A stretch of DNA of 10,251 nt from DATKMG01 sp035541995 (GCA_035541995.1 DATKMG010000195.1:1-10251), one strand, 5' to 3'. Positions 1 to 7,955 are shown, numbered from the stretch's first letter. Notes: generated by a model from the sequence alone, not told the origin. Made by a program: numbers and translations.

Positions 1-10
1 GATCAACGAT

Positions 11-718
11 TTGCATAGTGAATTACAGGAGCGAAGCGTTTCTCAAGAGGGCACACGACAGACGCTCAGCAAGCGGCTGTTTATGCAATTGCAGGTTTAT
101 GGCGGCTGTCTCAACTCTGACCGTCTAGTGGAGCCAGTGAGACAAAGTGGTCTGGAGTGTGTTCTCTATCAGGATGTCAATGATCCGCGAGGCATCGGGA
201 TTCTCTCGATGAGTGAAGATCCAGCCATGTTTGTGACGCGGCTGAGGCAGCTCTTAACCAGCGCCCCATTTCGGGAGTGCCAGCCAAGGCCGGAATTCAG
301 CATGTTAGGCCGCTCCTACGCCGGCGGTTACGAACAGGACCTTGAGGATTGGCTGTTACGAAAACCCAGGCGGACAGTGTGCAATCCGGAATGGCCCTGG
401 GCCATCTGGTATCCGCTCCGCAGAACCGGCGGCTTTGCCAAGCTTCAGCCGCAAGAGCAAGGGACCATTCTGAGAGAGCATGCGGTAATTGGAAGAGCTT
501 ATGGAGAAGCCGATCTAGGGCATGATATCCGGCTGGCCTGTTACGGGCTCGATTCGCGGGACAACGACTTTGTGATCGGGCTGGTCGGAAAAGACCTCTA
601 TCCCCTCTCTCATATTGTGCAATCCATGCGCAAAACCCGGCAAACGTCCGAATTCATCCAATCCATGGGACCCTTCTTTGTGGGGCATGTGCTTTGGCAG
701 TATCCGGCTTTGCCATGA
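11..718 (+). CDS. Chlorite dismutase/HemQ-family heme protein, possibly 5'-partial
   Basis: The protein resembles the chlorite dismutase superfamily, whose members bind heme b in a ferredoxin-like fold and include chlorite-degrading enzymes and the coproheme decarboxylase HemQ. What can be seen: a first half with VLYQDVNDPRG (residues 51-61), a central NPEWPWAIWYPLRR block (125-138), then the family-type segment EHAVIGRAY (156-164), where His157 lines up with the proximal heme histidine, GLD (179-181), and a C-terminal PFFVG (221-225). From the proximal His, the position that is Gln in HemQ and Arg in true chlorite dismutases falls near HDIR (171-174) with a two-residue insertion, so the distal pocket cannot be assigned. 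This looks like a divergent subgroup of unknown reaction; chlorite degradation should not be assumed. The start is uncertain: the first in-window start is TTG at 11, with no clear ribosome site, and the frame is open to the left edge. It converges on the TPR gene, 32 bases away. Confidence 0.75.
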   Translation: MHSELQERSVSQEGTRQTLSKRLFMQLQVYGGCLNSDRLVEPVRQSGLECVLYQDVNDPRGIGILSMSEDPAMFVTRLRQLLTSAPFRECQPRPEFSMLGRSYAGGYEQDLEDWLLRKPRRTVCNPEWPWAIWYPLRRTGGFAKLQPQEQGTILREHAVIGRAYGEADLGHDIRLACYGLDSRDNDFVIGLVGKDLYPLSHIVQSMRKTRQTSEFIQSMGPFFVGHVLWQYPALP

Positions 719-750
719 AGTCCATATTTCTCGATTGTCATCCAGCCAGA

Positions 751-1971
751 CTATAATCGCCCTTGGTAGCGAGTCTTTGAAAAGCGCGCTGCCTGCTTTT
801 GCGTCTCGTTCACATTAGGAAGAGAGAGAACGGACCGATATTCTTGAAGCGCTGAATTCCGCTCCCCCTTTAGATCCAAAGCAAAACCACGCATTAAGTG
901 TGCCTGTGCCAGGAGATTCTTGTCCTTCCCCCCCAATCCGATGGCCAGGGTCAAACTGGCGATGGCATTGTTCAGATCTTTCTTCTGCAGCTCCAGGCGG
1001 CCTTTTTCATAATTGGCATACTCCTGGTTGACGTTGGCTCCCGGATGTCCCTGGCCTCCCAATAGATTGGAGAAGAATCCGATCCCTTCATCGTACTGAT
1101 GGTCTGAAATGTAGCGGCTTGCCAGCCACATGTAAAAGACATGGTTGGCAGGATATTCCTCGATGAGTTTCTTATTGAGACTCCTGTAGTCATCATATCG
1201 CAGTTCACTGTGGTAGACACCCAGTAGCACCGTTTTAGCTTCGGTTTGGCCGAACTCTCCCTTTGCAGCCGCTGTTTCCAACTGCTTCAATCCCTCTTCC
1301 CTGTCTCCCCGCACCCCGAGCATCCAGGCAAATGGTTTGATGACTGACGGCAATGCTCCGGAGAAGTAATTGAAGGAACCGGTCCCAATCAGACAATCCA
1401 CACAGTCTGGCTTAAGAGCCAGTGACTTCAGGTTGTAATAACGTCCCTTCATCCCGGTCCGCATTGCGCCCAGGTAGCTCTTGGTGACCGTCACATAGTA
1501 ACGAGTCATGTTTCCATAGGTGCTGGCCAAGAAATACCATGCATAGAAGTCCGCGGGATCCCTGTTGACGAGAGTTTCTCCATGCCGAATGGCCTCGTTG
1601 GTGTATCGATGAAATTGACTCTCCAAGGCTTTGTTGGTGGGTTCGCGCAGAGCTTTCCACCAGATGACCTCGGCCTTGTACATAAATCCGCAAGGGTGGG
1701 CAGGGAAAGTGCGTATCAGTTCGTCAAACTTTTGATCTGCTTTGGCGTAATCGCAATTATACATGGCATATTGGCCGCTTCGGATGAGGCGGTCAATATC
1801 CGGAGTAATCTCAAACCGGGCTCCTGAATATGCTGGACAAAGCATACAAAAGGCTAGCATCACCGCGAGGTCCAGTCGAAGGAGAGACCTTTTCGTGGAA
1901 TGGGCTCGCCTTGCAACGGACCCGAGACGTCGTGTCAGGGTTCGGCTTCGACGTGGGTCACGACGAACCAT
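751..1971 (-). CDS. Exported tetratricopeptide-repeat protein of unknown function
   Basis: Counting from an ATG at 1971, the product has 406 residues. It begins with a very arginine-rich stretch followed by a hydrophobic segment (about residues 32-50, LDLAVMLAFCMLCPAYSGA), which I read as a signal peptide or N-terminal anchor. The rest is helical with TPR-like pairs: about residues 60-100 (Tyr/Ala pattern ending in TFPAHP), 135-165 (DPADFYAWYFLASTYG), 255-290 (EYPANHVFYMWLASRY), and two more near the C terminus (310-390). TPRs usually bind protein partners; no catalytic motif is visible. The frame is open further upstream, to an ATG at 2010 and a GTG at 2085 preceded by GAGG at 6 bases. Those starts add residues that look non-coding, including a tandem repeat, and the GTG abuts a possible terminator. 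The ATG at 1971 has only AAGG immediately before it, so the start remains ambiguous. It follows the response regulator on the same strand. Confidence 0.7.
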   Translation of the reverse strand: MVRRDPRRSRTLTRRLGSVARRAHSTKRSLLRLDLAVMLAFCMLCPAYSGARFEITPDIDRLIRSGQYAMYNCDYAKADQKFDELIRTFPAHPCGFMYKAEVIWWKALREPTNKALESQFHRYTNEAIRHGETLVNRDPADFYAWYFLASTYGNMTRYYVTVTKSYLGAMRTGMKGRYYNLKSLALKPDCVDCLIGTGSFNYFSGALPSVIKPFAWMLGVRGDREEGLKQLETAAAKGEFGQTEAKTVLLGVYHSELRYDDYRSLNKKLIEEYPANHVFYMWLASRYISDHQYDEGIGFFSNLLGGQGHPGANVNQEYANYEKGRLELQKKDLNNAIASLTLAIGLGGKDKNLLAQAHLMRGFALDLKGERNSALQEYRSVLSLPNVNETQKQAARFSKTRYQGRL

Positions 1972-2054
1972 CCTTGAGTCGCGCTTGGCGGAGAACACTA
2001 AAAAACTCATTCGACAGTTTCCAAAAGGAAATGGAAAACACACTTCACTTAACA

Positions 2055-2084
2055 GGAGTCCCTCATGCGGGAGTCCCTCACGCA
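2055..2084. repeat. Two tandem copies of a 15-base unit
   Basis: The plus strand reads GGAGTCCCTCATGCG directly followed by GGAGTCCCTCACGCA, so 13 of 15 bases match. The repeat lies between the response regulator and the TPR gene, inside the optional N-terminal extension of the TPR reading frame, where it would encode a five-residue repeat. It is probably a local slippage duplication. Each unit also contains the short inverted repeat GGAGTCC/GGGAGTCCC. Confidence 0.6.
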
Positions 2085-2085
2085 C

Positions 2086-2108
2086 AAACCCCCTCTCAGT
2101 GGGGCTTT
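2086..2108 (-). terminator. Possible weak terminator hairpin after the response regulator
   Basis: On the minus strand AAAGCCCC, a 7-base loop, and GGGGGTTT can pair: three A-U pairs, a G/G mismatch and four C-G pairs. It starts 15 bases past the stop of the response regulator. The U run after it is only three long, so it may act weakly as a terminator or just separate the regulator from the TPR gene. Its presence argues against the GTG start at 2085 for the TPR protein. Confidence 0.35.
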
Positions 2109-2123
2109 CATATTACACCCCCT

Positions 2124-3509
2124 TCATTCCCGCTGGAGGCCCAATTCTTTCAGCTTCTGTTGAAGGCTTTGCCGGTGGAGCCCTATCTGAGCCGCAGTCC
2201 GGCTGACATTTCCCTGGTTCTCAATCAGACGTTTTCGCAGGTAGCAGGTCTCGAATTCTCGCTTTGCCTCCTTGAATGGCAGCGCGAAAAAAAGGGAATC
2301 CTGGGAGCCTCCTGGCGGGCGAGTGCCCGTAGCGACTGGCGGCTGAGTAATTTCCAGGGGCAATTCAGATGCCTGAATCATACCGGAGCGGTTCAGAACA
2401 ACACAGCCTTCGATGACGTTCCTGAGTTCGCGAACGTTTCCCGGCCACCGGTAATTTTCCAGGCTCTGGATCACCTCGGGGGTCAAGGAAGCTTGTTTCT
2501 TATGTCGAAGGCAGAACATGTCCAGAAAAGATTGGATTAAGAGTGGAAGGTCCTCTTTCCGTCTTCTGAGCGGGGGAATATCAATCGACACCACCTTCAA
2601 TCGGTAAAACAAATCATGGCGGAACCGGCCCGCGCCAGTTTCCGCCAGGAGGTCGCGATGGGTGGCACTAATAATTCGCACGTTCACTGGGACAGAGGAG
2701 CTACTGCCCAGCCGTTCCACCCTTTTATCCTCCAGCACTCTCAAAACCTTGGCCTGGGTTAGCGAATTCATGTCCCCGATCTCATCCAGAAAGATGGTGC
2801 CGCCATTGGCCTGCTCGAACTTACCCTTCTGCTGTTCCCCGGCGCCTGTGAAAGCTCCCTTCTCATGCCCGAACAGTTCACTCTCGATTAAGGTATCGGG
2901 AAGAGCGGCACAGTTCACTGCTACAAACGGACCTTTTCTGCGAGTACTGCGCTCATGGATGGCCCGTGCCAACAATTCCTTTCCTGTCCCGCTTTCTCCC
3001 TGGAGCAGAACCGTTACATCCGTGGATGCCACCTGGTCTGCAGTCTCGAACACCTGTTGCATGGGCTTGCTCTTCCCAATCATCCCCCCAAAGTGACCTT
3101 CTGTCTGGATCTGCCTTCGGAGTTCTCTATTCTCTTGTTCAAGGCTGACCTTCTCAACTGCCCGTTTGACCACCAGCCGCAAATCCTCAATCTCAAACGG
3201 TTTAGTGATGTAGTCGTAGGCCCCGGCTTTCATGGCCTCCACAGCGATCTTGGCAGTACCGTAGGCTGTGAGCATAACAGCCAGGGGCCTGCGTTGATGC
3301 GAGGGTAAGCTCCGGAGAAGGCTTATGCCATCCTCGCCCGGCATATTAATGTCGGTAAGCATGATGTCTGGATGGTGCGATTGAATGATCTTTCGAGCAG
3401 CCTCAGCTGTTTCAGCTTCCAGGATCTCTATCTGCTCGCTCTCTAACGCTCGTCTAATACCGTGACGGGCGGCTTCTTCATCGTCGACGATAAGTATCCG
3501 GTGCATCAT
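2124..3509 (-). CDS. NtrC/AtoC-family sigma-54-dependent response regulator
   Basis: A 461-residue cytoplasmic regulator with the full three-domain layout. The receiver domain (1-120) has the acidic pair Asp9/Asp10, phospho-acceptor Asp53 in LTDINMPG, Thr81 and Lys103 in ITKPF. The AAA+ domain (about 143-375) has Walker A GESGTGKE (171-178), an intact GAFTGA loop (218-223) that contacts sigma-54, Walker B in IFLDE (239-243), and WPGNVREL (355-362). The C-terminal Fis-type helix-turn-helix (about 430-458) reads GNVSRTAAQIGLHRQSL. All residues needed to activate RNA polymerase-sigma-54 are present, so the protein should be functional. The ATG at 3509 is preferred over the adjacent ATG at 3506 because GGAG lies 8 bases upstream. 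The sensor kinase ends 59 bases upstream on the same strand, which makes the two a cognate pair. I saw no convincing sigma-54 promoter in the window, so its targets are unknown. Confidence 0.96.
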   Translation of the reverse strand: MMHRILIVDDEEAARHGIRRALESEQIEILEAETAEAARKIIQSHHPDIMLTDINMPGEDGISLLRSLPSHQRRPLAVMLTAYGTAKIAVEAMKAGAYDYITKPFEIEDLRLVVKRAVEKVSLEQENRELRRQIQTEGHFGGMIGKSKPMQQVFETADQVASTDVTVLLQGESGTGKELLARAIHERSTRRKGPFVAVNCAALPDTLIESELFGHEKGAFTGAGEQQKGKFEQANGGTIFLDEIGDMNSLTQAKVLRVLEDKRVERLGSSSSVPVNVRIISATHRDLLAETGAGRFRHDLFYRLKVVSIDIPPLRRRKEDLPLLIQSFLDMFCLRHKKQASLTPEVIQSLENYRWPGNVRELRNVIEGCVVLNRSGMIQASELPLEITQPPVATGTRPPGGSQDSLFFALPFKEAKREFETCYLRKRLIENQGNVSRTAAQIGLHRQSLQQKLKELGLQRE

Positions 3510-3568
3510 GACTCTATCTCCGGGTTACTTCCAATCTGCATTCACTCCAACTATCTCGGCAATCCGGA

Positions 3569-5548
3569 CTAACCAACCAAAGGGAAGATTAACTCAAATC
3601 GCGTCCCCCGGTTTTCGGCAACCGGACTGACCACGGCGACCTGCCCCCCCATGTCCATTACGCGCCGTTGAACGATGGCCAGCCCTAGTCCAGTACCTTT
3701 CTGTTTGGTTGTAAAAAAAGGTTTGAAGATCTTCTCCCGCAGGCATGCCGGTATTCCTGGTCCTTGGTCTTCGACGTGGACTGCCGCAAATTTCTTACGG
3801 TTTCCAGGATAAGCCAAGGTCCGGATTTGAATACAGGTCTGCGGCGCGGAAATTTCAAGTGCATTAACCAGCAAATTCTGGAAAACCTCAGCCAGCACCT
3901 CGGCGTTGCCAGGCACAACCAGACTTTCGGAGTCCTGCTGCAATTCAAGACAGACCCCTCTTCGCTGGGCCTCAGGCTGGAAAAGCAAGCAGACCTTTTG
4001 TAATACCTGTTGAAGGTTAACTTCAGTGACAATTGGTGTTGGCTTAGAGAATTCTAACAATTGACGGACACTATTGGTCAAACGATCGATTTCGTTGTTG
4101 ACCAGGGAAAGGTCCGGATCGTGACGGTGGTTGCACTCTTTATCCTCCTGCATCAACTGGATAATAGTCTTAATTGAGCTCAAAGGATTTCTGATATTGT
4201 GGGCCACTGTGGCCGCTGCTTGACCCAGCGTGGCAAGCATATCCATTTCGGCAAGCTTCCGCTCCAGAAGGATTTTACCCTCCGACAATTTGCAGTTCTC
4301 GATGGCCGCAACGATTTGTGTCACCAAGAATCGAAGGCCGGCTCGTTGCTCGGCGGAAAGGCGATCCAACTCCTCTGAGACTTGAATCTCCCCAATGATC
4401 TCCTTTCCCTTTGGTAGTAGAATTCGTTCCTTCAAATCGGATGATCCCGGCTCAGACTCTGATGAGAACTCCTCACCTTCAGTGGTGGTCCGAAGACGAA
4501 TCCGAATCTGCTTTAGCCCCAACTCCCGCTCCAGTAAGTCCTCCATGAAGCGAAGGAGCTTTCCTACTTCGACTGTAGTTCGGGAGGCCCCGTCCAATCT
4601 GGCTGCCAGATTCTGGAACTTAGCAATCTCAGCTGCATAGAAGCTGTCCACCGATTTGTCAACCCAGCGTCGCACGGGTTTGAAAAAGACAAATAGGGCA
4701 AAGATCATTCCTGCGTCCACGGCGATGCCAGGGAACTGGATGGCCTCGCGCAAGCGATCTCGCACCCAGCCGACCCCGGCCAGGTAGACCATCAAGAAGA
4801 GAATCACCACAAACATGTACCCAATGCTGCGATCAATGACAACATCCAAGAACCTGTAGCGGAAGATCGTGTAGGTCAGGACGGCTGCGGGAATGATTGA
4901 CCACAACGTCAAGGCTGTCTCGAAGGCGGGGGTCCACTCGTCCTGAAAATCTTCGATCCAGTAGGCGTAGGAAATCAGCGCGGCAGTTATCGCAAAAATC
5001 ACTGCCAGAACCTGGAACAGTCGACGCACTTCCGTTCGACGACTACGCCTCAGCATGAGCAATTCCAACGCTGCAGAGGCCAGCAATGCCAATGCTAACC
5101 AGGTAGCAAAGTATCGGGAGTAAGGAGACCCGGATGGATAGTTATCAATGAATTCTTTCAAGTGAGAAGGCAGGGCCAACAGAGGCAGGTAGGTAGCTGC
5201 CTCCGCTGTACGGTAAACCCAGGTTACCCGCCATTGCAGATAAACCCCTCCCAGCGCTATATGAGTATGCAACAACAGCGATGGAACGACCCAGAGGGCA
5301 CAGTAGGCAATCGGAACGGGACCCAGCTTCAGCATGAACTGGGCCAGCTTGGTCGCCCCCTGCGTGCTCTCAATAAGAAGCGCAAGGAAGTTACAGAAAT
5401 TCCAAGTTAATAGGCAAGCTGTCAGCCACAGGAAGACGATCTCGAACTTACGGATCTGGCGGTAACGCCGGACCAGGGCCAGCAGGCTGAACTGCAGAAC
5501 GGCCCCGATGAAGAATCCCAGAAGTCTCAATGCCAGGATGAAATTCAT
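3569..5548 (-). CDS. Membrane-bound sensor histidine kinase, partner of the NtrC-type regulator
   Basis: A 659-residue kinase. Its first 295 residues hold about eight hydrophobic segments (near 5-25, 36-60, 75-97, 112-126, 147-165, 178-197, 213-230, 243-260 and 277-290), resembling the multi-helix sensor modules of 7TM-type kinases. A soluble linker (about 305-420) may be a degenerate GAF domain. The dimerisation domain has the H-box VAHNIRNPLSSIK with phospho-accepting His450. The ATPase domain shows the N-box (NLLVNALE, 558-565), G1 DQGPGIP (594-600), an F-box (FKPFF, 608-612) and G2 GTGLGL (618-623), so catalysis should be intact. The HNIRNPLSS type of H-box is common in NtrB-like kinases that pair with sigma-54 regulators, which agrees with the regulator encoded 59 bases downstream. 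The ATG start has GGAG 6 bases upstream. The signal sensed cannot be told from the sequence. It lies 77 bases after gatA and may share its transcript. Confidence 0.95.
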   Translation of the reverse strand: MNFILALRLLGFFIGAVLQFSLLALVRRYRQIRKFEIVFLWLTACLLTWNFCNFLALLIESTQGATKLAQFMLKLGPVPIAYCALWVVPSLLLHTHIALGGVYLQWRVTWVYRTAEAATYLPLLALPSHLKEFIDNYPSGSPYSRYFATWLALALLASAALELLMLRRSRRTEVRRLFQVLAVIFAITAALISYAYWIEDFQDEWTPAFETALTLWSIIPAAVLTYTIFRYRFLDVVIDRSIGYMFVVILFLMVYLAGVGWVRDRLREAIQFPGIAVDAGMIFALFVFFKPVRRWVDKSVDSFYAAEIAKFQNLAARLDGASRTTVEVGKLLRFMEDLLERELGLKQIRIRLRTTTEGEEFSSESEPGSSDLKERILLPKGKEIIGEIQVSEELDRLSAEQRAGLRFLVTQIVAAIENCKLSEGKILLERKLAEMDMLATLGQAAATVAHNIRNPLSSIKTIIQLMQEDKECNHRHDPDLSLVNNEIDRLTNSVRQLLEFSKPTPIVTEVNLQQVLQKVCLLFQPEAQRRGVCLELQQDSESLVVPGNAEVLAEVFQNLLVNALEISAPQTCIQIRTLAYPGNRKKFAAVHVEDQGPGIPACLREKIFKPFFTTKQKGTGLGLAIVQRRVMDMGGQVAVVSPVAENRGTRFELIFPLVG

Positions 5549-5625
5549 GGCCGTCTCCGCCAGATCACAGGCCAGGCAGCAGGAAGGGGAGAAGGATGGG
5601 CAGTCTTTTTTATGAGCTGTGTCTC

Positions 5626-7071
5626 TTAGACCTCGAAGCCACCGGCTTGTTCAAAGGCGCTAGAGAGTCTCAGTATACACTGTTCATCAAAAGGCCGGCC
5701 AAGAATCTGGAGTCCCACCGGCAAACCCTCAGTCGTTTTGCCGCAAGGCAAGGAAATGCCTGGAATCCCAACAAGATTTGCTGTGATAGTGAAGATATCA
5801 GATAAATACATGGCCAGCGGATCATTGCTCTTTTCACCCAGGCGGAAGGCGGGGGTTGGAGAGGTAGGAGAGATGATAAAATCCACCGTTTCAAAGGCTT
5901 TTTCAAAATCCCGTTTGATCAAGGTCCGAACTTTCTGGCCCTTTAAGTAATAAGCGTCATAATAGCCCGAACTCAATACAAAAGTCCCCAGGATGATCCG
6001 GCGCTTGACCTCTGCCCCAAAGCCTGTATCTCGCGTCTTCCGGTACATGGTGGAAAGACTGTCAACCCCAGGGACTCGCAACCCATACCGAACCCCGTCG
6101 TAGCGCGCCAGGTTGGAACTGGCCTCAGCGGTGGCCAGGATGTAGTAACAGGCAATGGCATAGTCCGTATGAGGAAGATCCACCTCCACTAAACTGCAGC
6201 CCAGAGATTCGAGCAGGGCTAGTCCGGAATTGACTTTCTCTCGGACTTGAGGATCGATCCCACCGCCAAAATACTGCTTTGGCATGCCGATTCTCAGGCC
6301 TTTGACAGGAGTTTCGATTCCCTCCAGATAATTAGGGACTCGAAGTGTTGAACAAGTCGAATCGTGAGGATCTCCTCCGGCGATGACTCCGAGCACCGCA
6401 GCCACGTCCTTCACGGTTCTGGCGAGTGGACCGATTTGATCTAGAGAGGATCCGTAAGCAACCAAGCCGTATCGAGAGACCCGACTGTAGGTCGGTTTCA
6501 GTCCAACCACTCCGCATAGTGACGCTGGCTGGCGGATGGAACCACCCGTATCTGAACCCAGTGACGTAACCGCCATCTGACTGGCCACAGCTGCCGCTGA
6601 CCCGCCACTGGACCCACCGGGAACACGGTCCAATGCATGGGGGTTCCGGACTGGAAAGAAGGCAGAATTCTCTGTCGAGGAGCCCATCGCAAATTCATCC
6701 TGGTTCGTTTTCCCCAGGAACACCGCTCCAGCCGCCTCCAGTCTCTCGATCACCGTGGCGTTGTAGAGTGCCAAGAAGTTCTCCAGGATCTTCGAACCAC
6801 AGGTGCAACCTAAGCCTTCGATCATTATGTTGTCTTTGATAGCCATGGGAACGCCCGCTAAGGGAGGCAGGGTCCCGCCATCCCGTTTCAACCGATCGAT
6901 CTGAGCAGCCTTTGCCAGGGCACGATTCGGGCAGACCTCCAGGTATGCGTGAAGTTCCGGGTCGCGACGACTGATCTCGTCGAGGTGGACCTTGCAGATT
7001 TCCTCTGCAGAGGCCTCGTTGCAATCAATGAGTCTCCTCACTTCTTCAACGGTCAGCTTTGATAGATCCAC
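5626..7071 (-). CDS. gatA: Aspartyl/glutamyl-tRNA amidotransferase subunit A
   Basis: GatA is the glutaminase subunit of GatCAB. It releases ammonia from glutamine, which GatB uses to convert misacylated Glu-tRNA(Gln) or Asp-tRNA(Asn) to the correct amide form. The 481-residue product is full length and carries the amidase-signature catalytic triad at the positions known from S. aureus GatA: Lys79 (in AIKDN), Ser154 (in GGSSGGS) and nucleophile Ser178 (in DTGGSIR). The start is GTG at 7071. It is the only possible one in frame, since a TGA stands five codons upstream at 7084-7086, and the canonical N terminus (LTVEEVRRLI) begins six residues later. No clear Shine-Dalgarno precedes it. gatC lies upstream on the same strand, separated by an unusually long 133-base gap. 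gatB is not in the window and must be elsewhere if the complex works. Confidence 0.98.
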   Translation of the reverse strand: MDLSKLTVEEVRRLIDCNEASAEEICKVHLDEISRRDPELHAYLEVCPNRALAKAAQIDRLKRDGGTLPPLAGVPMAIKDNIMIEGLGCTCGSKILENFLALYNATVIERLEAAGAVFLGKTNQDEFAMGSSTENSAFFPVRNPHALDRVPGGSSGGSAAAVASQMAVTSLGSDTGGSIRQPASLCGVVGLKPTYSRVSRYGLVAYGSSLDQIGPLARTVKDVAAVLGVIAGGDPHDSTCSTLRVPNYLEGIETPVKGLRIGMPKQYFGGGIDPQVREKVNSGLALLESLGCSLVEVDLPHTDYAIACYYILATAEASSNLARYDGVRYGLRVPGVDSLSTMYRKTRDTGFGAEVKRRIILGTFVLSSGYYDAYYLKGQKVRTLIKRDFEKAFETVDFIISPTSPTPAFRLGEKSNDPLAMYLSDIFTITANLVGIPGISLPCGKTTEGLPVGLQILGRPFDEQCILRLSSAFEQAGGFEV

Positions 7072-7083
7072 GTCAGAGAGCTT

Positions 7084-7200
7084 TCAATTTTGTAAGATTG
7101 CCATCGGTCCCGCTCCGAATCGTGCATGGGACATGAAAATGGTTATTGTTTGCGGGCTGACCTCTCCGAGTTGGACCAGGTCGTAGAGGTAAAAAACCAC
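7084..7200 (-). other. 38-codon open frame filling the gatC-gatA gap; coding status unknown
   Basis: From a GTG 4 bases after the gatC stop, an open frame of 38 codons runs to a TGA 12 bases before the gatA start. Its product would begin VVFYLYDLVQLGE and end PMAILQN, and I recognise no family. It is in the same frame as gatA. No good ribosome site precedes the GTG. Most of the 133-base gap is thus open, which could be chance, a small protein, a leader peptide, or untranslated spacer. A 6-base inverted repeat (7160-7165 with 7185-7190, 19-base loop) lies within it. Confidence 0.2.
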
Positions 7201-7204
7201 CGCG

Positions 7205-7507
7205 TCACCGTTCTGCAATCACTTGAGGAACCTTGAAGTGCCCGGCCCCAGTCGCAGGCCCATTACTGAGCGATTCTTCCTGCGAAAAAGTGTTGCGAGG
7301 CTCGTCCGACCTCAGGTGAGTTGAAGGGGCCGTCGAGGCCACCACCTGGATTGTCGGTTCGACTTCCACTGTTTCTAAGGCATTCAGCTGTTCAACATAC
7401 TCCAAGATGGAATTCAGCTGTCCAATGAAGACCTGCTTTTCATCCTCAGTGATATCCAAATTGGCCAGTTTTGCCACGTACTCAACCTCAGTCTTGCCGA
7501 TCTTCAT
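7205..7507 (-). CDS. gatC: Aspartyl/glutamyl-tRNA amidotransferase subunit C
   Basis: GatC is the small subunit that wraps around GatA and GatB and stabilises the amidotransferase complex. The 100-residue product has the usual GatC length and pattern: an N-terminal VEYVAKLANLDITEDE segment (9-24), the helix QLNSILEYVEQLNAL (29-43) followed by the Glu/Val-rich linker, then LRSDEP (65-70) and the C-terminal GHFKVPQVI (88-96), which is the family's closing motif. The ATG at 7507 lies 16 bases after the stop of the dciA-like gene, with only a weak purine-rich AAAGAA upstream, so translation may depend on the preceding gene. gatA follows on the same strand after a 133-base gap. The placement gatC-gatA is common; the DUF721 gene just before it is a less typical neighbour. 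Confidence 0.95.
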   Translation of the reverse strand: MKIGKTEVEYVAKLANLDITEDEKQVFIGQLNSILEYVEQLNALETVEVEPTIQVVASTAPSTHLRSDEPRNTFSQEESLSNGPATGAGHFKVPQVIAER

Positions 7508-7523
7508 ACTTAAGATTCTTTCT

Positions 7524-7955
7524 TTACGGACGATTGAAGTATTTTGTTGCGGCCACCGCCAAAGCCCGGGCTAATTCCGCATCCTTGATTTTCTCCAGGG
7601 GCAATTCCACAATATCCTGCCTAGGAGTAGCTTCGTTGGAAGGAACAGGACTCTTCCGGTCCTTGTCGAACTCAGGGTCCACTCTGAACTCCAGAGCACT
7701 AACCACTCGCTGACCCAGAACCGAATTCAGCCTGTCCAGAATCTCCTGCCTCAGATGCCACAATTCCCTCTGCCACATCACGGTAGGCACAGAGACAATA
7801 AGAGTTGAGTTATATAATCGAAAAGGATGTGTTTTCTTCCAGAGTGCTTCGCCCACTGCAGGCTTCCAAGCAGCCAACACTACTTTCTCGAGAAGCTCTT
7901 CACTGGGTGGAATCTGGCGGAGTGCCTTCGAAAGCAAAACCGAGAGTTCGATCAT
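7524..7955 (-). CDS. DciA-like DUF721 protein, probable replicative-helicase-associated factor
   Basis: This 143-residue product matches the DUF721 pattern: an N-terminal helical part, then AAWKPAVGEALWKKTHPFRLYNSTLIVSV (about residues 28-56, with the family's W-x-x-x-VG and T-x-P motifs), a following TVMWQRELWHLRQEILDRLN, and VVSALEFRVDP (84-94). In other bacteria DUF721 includes DciA, the ancestral protein that helps load the DnaB helicase where DnaC/DnaI are absent. Only the N-terminal conserved module is recognisable; the C-terminal tail (from about 95) is Pro/Glu/Lys-rich. A TTG at 7958 is possible, but the ATG at 7955 is preferred because it shares its A with the TGA of the upstream cytochrome gene (TGATG). 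This arrangement suggests translation by terminating ribosomes. gatC starts 16 bases after its TAA. Confidence 0.8.
   Translation of the reverse strand: MIELSVLLSKALRQIPPSEELLEKVVLAAWKPAVGEALWKKTHPFRLYNSTLIVSVPTVMWQRELWHLRQEILDRLNSVLGQRVVSALEFRVDPEFDKDRKSPVPSNEATPRQDIVELPLEKIKDAELARALAVAATKYFNRP

Noticed and set aside
719..750. A bidirectional terminator between the convergent chlorite-dismutase-like and TPR genes
   Set aside because: The 32-base gap has no convincing stem with a U run on either strand.
1830..2540. A 236-codon plus-strand frame
   Set aside because: It lies antisense across the TPR gene start and the well-supported response regulator, and its product resembles no family.
2663..2680. 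A TGGCAC that resembles half of a sigma-54 promoter
   Set aside because: It lies within the response-regulator coding sequence, on the opposite strand, and the expected GC of the -12 element is misplaced.
7084..7086. A second UGA-recoding site, since this TGA stands in frame just upstream of gatA
   Set aside because: GatA has a normal N terminus after the GTG at 7071, the sequence before the TGA matches nothing in GatA, and no SECIS-like hairpin follows.
7160..7190. An inverted repeat next to A6, considered as a terminator after gatC
   Set aside because: On the transcribed minus strand the U run precedes the 6-base stem, the loop is 19 bases, and gatA would be cut off from its operon.
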